Below are positions 5,221-6,729 of a stretch of DNA of 6,729 nucleotides, piece by piece (within the stretch, counting starts at the first letter, position 1; each line of letters begins with the position of its first letter). Under the pieces are notes generated by a model. That model saw only the letters and a list, made by a program, of their open reading frames with translations, did no database searches and was not told where the DNA came from. Origin of the DNA: an uncultured Solirubrobacterales bacterium (GTDB taxonomy: Bacteria; Actinomycetota; Thermoleophilia; Solirubrobacterales; Solirubrobacteraceae); NCBI GenBank assembly GCA_903830015.1, contig CAIKSH010000322.1:1-6729 (forward strand), read 5' to 3'. The position numbers and the translations under genes were made by a program.

Positions 5221-6432
5221 TCAGGCCGAGTAGCGCGCCAGCTCGGCGCGCGCGATCGAGCGCCGGTGGACCTCGTCGGGCCCGTCGGCGATCCGCAGCG
5301 TCCTGGCCCCGGCGTACATCTGGGCCAGCGGGAAGCGGCCCGACACCCCGCCGCCGCCGTGGACCTGGATCGCCCGGTCGACGACCCGGCAGGCCATGTT
5401 CGGCACGGCCACCTTGATCTCGGCGACCTCGGTGCGGGCCGCCTTGTTGCCGGCCGTGTCCATGAGCCAGGCGGCGTACTCGGTGAGCAGGCGGGCCTGG
5501 TCGATCTCGATCCGGCTGTCGGCGATCTGCTCGCGCACCACGCCCTGGGCGGCGAGCGGCTTGCCGAAGGCCTCGCGCTCCAGGGCCCGGCGGCACATCA
5601 TCTCCAGCGCCCGCTCGGCCATCCCCACCAGGCGCATGCAGTGGTGGATGCGGCCCGGGCCCAGCCGGGCCTGGGCCATCATGAAGCCGCCGCCCTCGGG
5701 CCCGAGCAGGTTGTCCACCGGCACCCGCACGTCCTCGAAGAGCAGCTCCAGGTGGGTCTCGCGGTCCAGGTAGCCGAAGACGGTGAGGTGGTCGACCTCG
5801 GTGATCCCGGGCGTGTCGAGCGGGACGATCACCATCGACTGCTGGGCGTATACGTGGGCCTCGGGATCGGTCTTGCCCATCAGGATCGCCATCCGGCAGT
5901 CCTCGCGGCCGGCGCCGGAGGTCCACCACTTGCGGCCGTTGATCACGTACTCGTCGCCCTCGCGGACGATCGCCGTCTGGATATTGGTCGCGTCGGAGGA
6001 GGCCACGTCGGGCTCGGTCATGGCAAAGCAGGAGCGGATCTCGCCCTCGAGCAGCGGCGCCAGCCACTCCTCCTGCTGGGCCGGCGTGCCGAACATGGCC
6101 AGCAGCTCCATGTTCCCGGTGTCCGGGGCCGAGCAGTTGAGCGCCTCGGGAGCCAGGTGCGGGCTGCGTCCGGTGATCTCGGCCAGCGGGGCGTACTCGG
6201 AGTTGGAGAGCCCCTCGGTCCACTCGGTGGCGTGCGGGAGGAAGAGGTTCCACAGCCCCCGGCTGCGGGCCTCGGCCTTCAGCTCCTCGATGATCGGCGG
6301 GTTGAACTCGGGGTTGCCCGCCTCCTCCATCTGCGCCGCGTAGACCTCCTCGGCCGGGTAGATGCGCTCGTCCATGAAGGCGAGCAGCTTCTCCTTGAGC
6401 TCCTGCGCGCGAGGGGTAAGAGTGAAGTCCAC
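5221..6432 (-). CDS. acyl-CoA dehydrogenase, ACAD10/ACAD11-like
   Basis: FAD-dependent acyl-CoA dehydrogenase of 403 residues, full length, cytosolic. The family order is intact: an N-terminal helical domain, then [12 protein letters not shown] (100-111), [15 protein letters not shown] (136-150, flavin contacts), KWWTSGA (168-174), QQSMVIVP (197-204), [10 protein letters not shown] (258-267), and the C-terminal [10 protein letters not shown] plus [10 protein letters not shown] (380-389). [15 protein letters not shown] and ADGPDEVH mark the ACAD10/11 branch rather than short- or medium-chain enzymes. Asp383 occupies the place of the catalytic Glu of MCAD (YEGT versus ADGP). The start is GTG 6432, just before DFTLTP, with TAGCCT 6 bases upstream and no Shine-Dalgarno. 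The GMC gene lies 41 bp upstream on the same strand and may be cotranscribed. The exact substrate is unknown; long or branched acyl-CoA or a 4-hydroxyacyl-CoA are family possibilities. Confidence 0.92.
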   Translation of the reverse strand: MDFTLTPRAQELKEKLLAFMDERIYPAEEVYAAQMEEAGNPEFNPPIIEELKAEARSRGLWNLFLPHATEWTEGLSNSEYAPLAEITGRSPHLAPEALNCSAPDTGNMELLAMFGTPAQQEEWLAPLLEGEIRSCFAMTEPDVASSDATNIQTAIVREGDEYVINGRKWWTSGAGREDCRMAILMGKTDPEAHVYAQQSMVIVPLDTPGITEVDHLTVFGYLDRETHLELLFEDVRVPVDNLLGPEGGGFMMAQARLGPGRIHHCMRLVGMAERALEMMCRRALEREAFGKPLAAQGVVREQIADSRIEIDQARLLTEYAAWLMDTAGNKAARTEVAEIKVAVPNMACRVVDRAIQVHGGGGVSGRFPLAQMYAGARTLRIADGPDEVHRRSIARAELARYSA

Positions 6433-6438
6433 GCCGCG

Positions 6439-6444
6439 AGGCTA
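6439..6444 (-). promoter_or_regulatory. candidate -10 element of the acyl-CoA dehydrogenase gene, leaderless type
   Basis: Minus-strand TAGCCT (6444 to 6439) ends 6 bases before GTG 6432, in the 41-bp gap after the GMC gene. No ribosome binding site or good -35 is visible. Confidence 0.4.
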
Positions 6445-6456
6445 CCGGGCGGCGCC

Positions 6457-6473
6457 GGGCCGGTGCCGGGCCC
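6457..6473 (-). terminator. weak GC hairpin directly after the GMC stop codon
   Basis: Arms GGGCC (6457-6461) and GGCCC (6469-6473) are complementary with a 7-base loop, immediately downstream of the GMC stop. No U tract follows, so this is at most a weak or factor-assisted terminator. The surrounding GC-rich repeats could make it chance. Confidence 0.22.
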
Positions 6474-6729
6474 TCAGGCGGCGGCCGGAACGCGGCCGGC
6501 GATGAGGTCGGCGGCCTTCTCGCCGACCATGATCGTCGGGGCGTTGGTGTTGCCGCCGGGGATGACCGGCATGATCGAGGCGTCGGCCACCCGCAGCCCC
6601 TCGACCCCGTTGACGCGCAGCTCGGGATCGACGACCGCGTCGTCGTCGCTGCCCATCCGGCAGGTGCCGACCGGGTGGTAGAGCGTCTCGACCCGGCGAC
6701 GCACGTCGGCTTCGATGTCAGCGTCGTCG
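6474..6729 (-). CDS. GMC-family oxidoreductase (choline dehydrogenase-like), C-terminal end
   Basis: Flavoprotein alcohol oxidase/dehydrogenase of the glucose-methanol-choline family. Only the last 84 residues are in the window; the frame is open to the right edge. The visible part is the conserved C-terminus: [13 protein letters not shown] with the catalytic His (codon 6677-6675), [20 protein letters not shown], and [21 protein letters not shown], where the second Asn of NTNAP fits the partner of the catalytic His and the segment also contacts FAD. These motifs match choline dehydrogenase-like and alcohol or polyethylene-glycol dehydrogenase-like members; the substrate cannot be told from this end. 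It is followed after 41 bp by the acyl-CoA dehydrogenase on the same strand, suggesting one catabolic route from an alcohol through an acid to an acyl-CoA, which is inference. Confidence 0.93.
   Translation of the reverse strand, partial: DDADIEADVRRRVETLYHPVGTCRMGSDDDAVVDPELRVNGVEGLRVADASIMPVIPGGNTNAPTIMVGEKAADLIAGRVPAAA

Noticed and set aside
5266..6681. Plus-strand open frame of 471 codons antisense to the acyl-CoA dehydrogenase and GMC genes.
   Set aside because: Low-complexity translation, and it crosses two clearly assigned minus-strand genes. It is a GC-bias shadow.
1..6729. Search for CRISPR arrays, tRNA or rRNA genes, insertion sequences, toxin-antitoxin pairs, riboswitches or phage genes.
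   Set aside because: No repeat-spacer pattern, cloverleaf, transposase motif, long terminal repeats or paired small genes were seen. Coding sequences fill about 96% of the window.

Overview
This is a very GC-rich, densely packed chromosomal segment (about 96% coding by my calls, longest gap 94 bp). GC-dominated codons, short gaps, GTG starts and the protein families point to Actinomycetota. A deep-branching group such as Thermoleophilia is a guess that the sequence does not prove. I see no RNA gene, mobile element, CRISPR array or phage feature, and no stretch over 300 bases without a gene.

Layout, left to right. A minus-strand pair runs off the left edge: rpiB (452-913) and the N-terminal part of a short-form 6-phosphogluconate dehydrogenase (1-452), overlapping by one base. 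Divergent from it is a 65-aa protein of unknown function (1008-1205, +). It ends 3 bp from the stop of a minus-strand cluster that reads, in transcription order, histidine phosphatase (4021-4608), sulfatase (2297-3991) and murB (1209-2267), with 29-bp gaps. A PAP2 lipid phosphatase (4645-5214, +) diverges from that cluster across 36 bp and ends 6 bp from the stop of an ACAD10/11-type acyl-CoA dehydrogenase (5221-6432, -). Upstream of that gene, the C-terminal end of a GMC oxidoreductase (6474-6729, -) enters from the right edge.

How the genes fit together. Gnd and RpiB catalyse consecutive pentose phosphate steps (6-phosphogluconate to ribulose-5-P to ribose-5-P). The histidine phosphatase has features that recall the sedoheptulose-bisphosphatase/Rv3214 branch, which would feed the same pool, but this is inference. 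MurB makes UDP-MurNAc for the cell wall, and the PAP2 protein could act on a lipid phosphate at the membrane. The GMC enzyme and acyl-CoA dehydrogenase could act in breakdown of an alcohol or a hydroxy- or branched acid. The window is mostly housekeeping and catabolic genes, not a defence or biosynthetic system.

The most interesting signal is regulatory. Six of the seven genes that follow a gap and have their start in view carry a TANNNT hexamer (TAGGAT, TAGGGT, TAGGTT, TAACCT, TAGCCT) ending 6-9 bases before the start codon, with no Shine-Dalgarno sequence. The one translationally coupled internal gene, gnd, has a clear AAGGAG. This is the pattern expected of leaderless transcripts. The hexamers also help choose the starts of murB and the histidine phosphatase.
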